A stretch of DNA of 64,000 nt from Daphnia pulex. Its lineage: Eukaryota; Arthropoda; Branchiopoda; Diplostraca; Daphniidae. Under the pieces are notes generated by a model. The model searched no databases. It saw only the letters and a list, made by a program, of their open reading frames with translations, and had not been told where the DNA came from. The stretch spans positions 9,518,501 through 9,582,500 of the forward strand of contig NC_060021.1 of the NCBI RefSeq assembly GCF_021134715.1. Reading direction: 5' to 3'. The position numbers and the translations under genes were made by a program. Shown in pieces: positions 61,572 to 64,000 of the stretch. Within the stretch, counting starts at the first letter, position 1; each line of letters begins with the position of its first letter.

Positions 61572-64000
61572 ACCCTCGTCTCCAGTCAATTTCTGCATTG
61601 GTGTAGCACCAAAAGTAAACAAATCAACTACGCAACGTAGCGAGTCCTCAACAAATACGACTTTGACGTATCGTCACCACCTGTTGCTTCCACTCGCACT
61701 GATGGCACAACGGCAAAGAACAACAAGTGAAGAAAATCGAAAAACAACTCTGTTCAAACTTCCGTTTGGGTTGGATCAATCGCTATTCATTGGGGGTCAA
61801 CGCGTGCTTTCATTTTCAGTCTGTTGGGGATTATCAAAGCAATTTCACCGTGTTACTTCCGCCGATCGACTTCGTGTGTGGCTTGCGTGTGCCGCTGAGA
61901 CTCGGGAGGTACAACCGAGAGCCATCGGAAGCTGCAGAGGGAAAGTGGCTGAGGTTCGAAGAAACAGCTCGACATTGAAAGTGGGGCAACTGGGTTCAGT
62001 TGTCTAATTAGGAGGCGATAAAAATTATAAGGGCGCACTCGATTTAATAACAGCCAGTCTTGCGTGGAGGTGGACCGCGTGCACGACAAAGCTGCCGAAA
62101 AAAATAAAATAAAAGAAGCAACAACAATACGAAAGGGACTTCCCAGTTCTCTCACTGTCCGTCGAGCCCGTCGTTTTTGTCTGGGCTTCATTATCGTTAC
62201 TGGCCAAGTGAAGATTGTTAACTGACTTGAATGGACCCTGACCGCCACTGCCGTTTTCTCTTGTCTGTTTGTGTGAGTTGATGTCTACCTCCCCCTTCCT
62301 CTGCCCAGCCAAGATTCACATGAAAAGAGAAACAAAAGCAAAAGGCCCCACGTAATAATCTCCCCCCGTGTTTGTACCCTCCTCCTCCAATTCACCGTGT
62401 TTGTATTTATTTCCCCCGTTAATAGTTCAAGTGTTTGGCTTCTCCTTCCCCATATTGGATGATGACGGCCTGCTAGGCTGGGCACTTTGTAAGTTACGCG
62501 TGTGGGTTCACTGTTCGCTGCATTCAAAGTGCCCCACTGTGCAATCATAGCGGCCCCGTCAACAGCCAGGTCGCCCGCCGAGTCAAATGGAGCACAATTG
62601 GACAGGTATTACTATTTGTGTACAAAAATCTACTTAGCCTCTTTACCCATCTTCTTCTGGCCCAGTTTTACTTTATTCCCTCTAATTCTTTTGCCTCAAC
62701 AATATTCTCGACGTTCGTTGTGTGGTCAAAACAATTTTCTGATCTTTGTAACTCCCCACGCAATCAACGGCCTCGCCACTTTCCGGCACTCCGACCTGAT
62801 GAGCGCAACTGCCGTTCACTGATTTTCTTTTAAAAAAGGACCAACACAATGTCAAGCATTAGGGGCTGCTCAACTTTCAGTTTCCGACTGGTGGGCCCTT
62901 ACCAAGAAAATGTCCGCTCGAAAGTTGGAACTCGCCAGGACCTCACACAGAAAAAGAATTAAATGCGAGGGAAACCAAATTTGTTGTTTTGATTGAATCA
63001 AGCTGCGCACGAATAAAGTAACAAGGGAGAGTTTTCTACCGGATCAGCAGGACTTAATGAGGGGCCAGAGACCCAATGCCCTTGGGTCGCCCATGACACT
63101 TTCATCAAGTCCAACTTCTTTCTCGGTAAAACAAAAACAAAAGAATCATTTTTTATTGCTATCGCCATGTGTTTTATGTGATTTCAAAATTACTTTTCAT
63201 TTCATTAATCGTCGTAAGGGTGCTGCCCCTGTTGTTCACCGTTTCTTATCTTCTCCCCTCCACCCACCCACCAATGACTTTTCCCGACCGTTTCACTTTC
63301 GTCGGAGACCAGCAGACCGTTAGTTGAGAAAGTGTCACTTGACCACCTGACGACCTTTGGCTCGACCATAGACCTCAATGCTGTACCGTACGTTTAATTA
63401 CCGCAATTACGATCGTGCCGGAGCCTCATGAGAAAAAGAAAGTGTCGGCAACGGTACCGGTGCTGACGGCGATTTGAGACCGCACAGCTTGTGTCCAGTG
63501 GCCGGCGTTTCCTGCAACTCTCTCGGTTGACATAACAAATGACGAATCATTTATTTCTTTTAACACGCGACCCCAAATCCGATTTCTACTGTCCTTTCGG
63601 TGGTCGGTAACATTTCAATCTCGAGAATAGAGATATCATTTGAACCTGAACTGATCGATCCCACTGGAACAGATTTGGTTTTCTATCCCCTCCGTCGACT
63701 TCAAAAATCATTTGTCAAACCTCAAACCAAATTGGGTGAAACACTAATGGAGAAACGTTGCGCCTAGCGGTGAAGGTTTTTTTACCTTTTCAATGGCAGC
63801 GGCCTTTCCCTACTTCAACAGGTAACAATGACAACATGGAACATGCGCTGTTTAAAAAATCGCCTTAATATATGGGCCTATTCACAAAAACTGGAGAAAC
63901 GAAAGACAGAAGAGGAGAGAGAGTGATTTGGAAAAAGCAAAACGATGAAGTTGTTGAATAGCGCCAACGGGCGAAACCATTTGTCAAAATGTTCCACACA

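Larger units (their letters stand above)
58520..64000 (-). repeat. Right arm of the large inverted duplication (runs off the window)
   Basis: This is the reverse-complement partner of 43810-50390. Position 64000 matches 43810, so the arm continues beyond the window. Outer sequence (61.4-64.0 kb) is nearly identical to its partner. The inner part (58.5-61 kb) is mosaic, with near-identical patches such as the one around 60160-60220 between diverged stretches. Confidence 0.9.

Overview
The window looks like nuclear DNA of a small-genome arthropod, most likely a branchiopod crustacean such as Daphnia. This is an inference. It rests on a split gene with a 68-bp intron, GT-AG introns, two core promoters pairing a TATA box with a TCAG-type initiator about 30 bp downstream, an arthropod-like atonal-family bHLH gene, a MATH/BTB gene and secreted Tyr/Thr-rich repeat proteins. 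Most of the window is AT-rich and non-coding, with many homopolymer runs.

Layout. (1) 1-139, minus strand: 5' end of a flavin-containing amine (polyamine) oxidase gene. (2) 3.3-4.1 kb: tRNA-derived SINE-like copies. (3) 4757-7265, plus strand: a two-exon gene joining an IFI6/IFI27 (ISG12)-type hydrophobic domain to a roughly 480-residue glutamate-rich tail. (4) 8709-9541, minus strand: a two-exon MATH+BTB (SPOP-like) protein. (5) 9.6-32.8 kb: a gene desert with no supportable coding gene, containing a duplicated exon-like pair near 19.6-20.2 kb. (6) 32873-33760, minus strand: an intronless atonal-family bHLH transcription factor with a well-spaced TATA/initiator promoter. (7) 33.96-43.8 kb: non-coding DNA upstream of that gene.

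(8) 43.8-64.0 kb: a large inverted duplication. The left arm is about 43.81-50.39 kb and the right arm about 58.52-64.0 kb; the right arm runs off the window. The arms are nearly identical outside and more diverged inside. The 8-kb spacer holds a decayed exon at 50.7 kb, a small terminal-inverted-repeat element at 51.25-51.64 kb, and a perfect 275-bp inverted repeat with a 46-bp loop at 51999-52594. It also holds a tandem pair of damaged Tyr/Thr-rich secreted-protein genes (54985-56918, minus strand), whose promoter is followed upstream by three tandem repeats of about 175-210 bp.

The identified genes do not form a pathway; they are independent eukaryotic loci. The most unusual items are the perfect hairpin, whose arms each carry a first-exon-like segment (start codon in good context plus splice donor), the IFI27-type/poly-Glu fusion, and the complementary damage in the two Tyr/Thr-rich copies.
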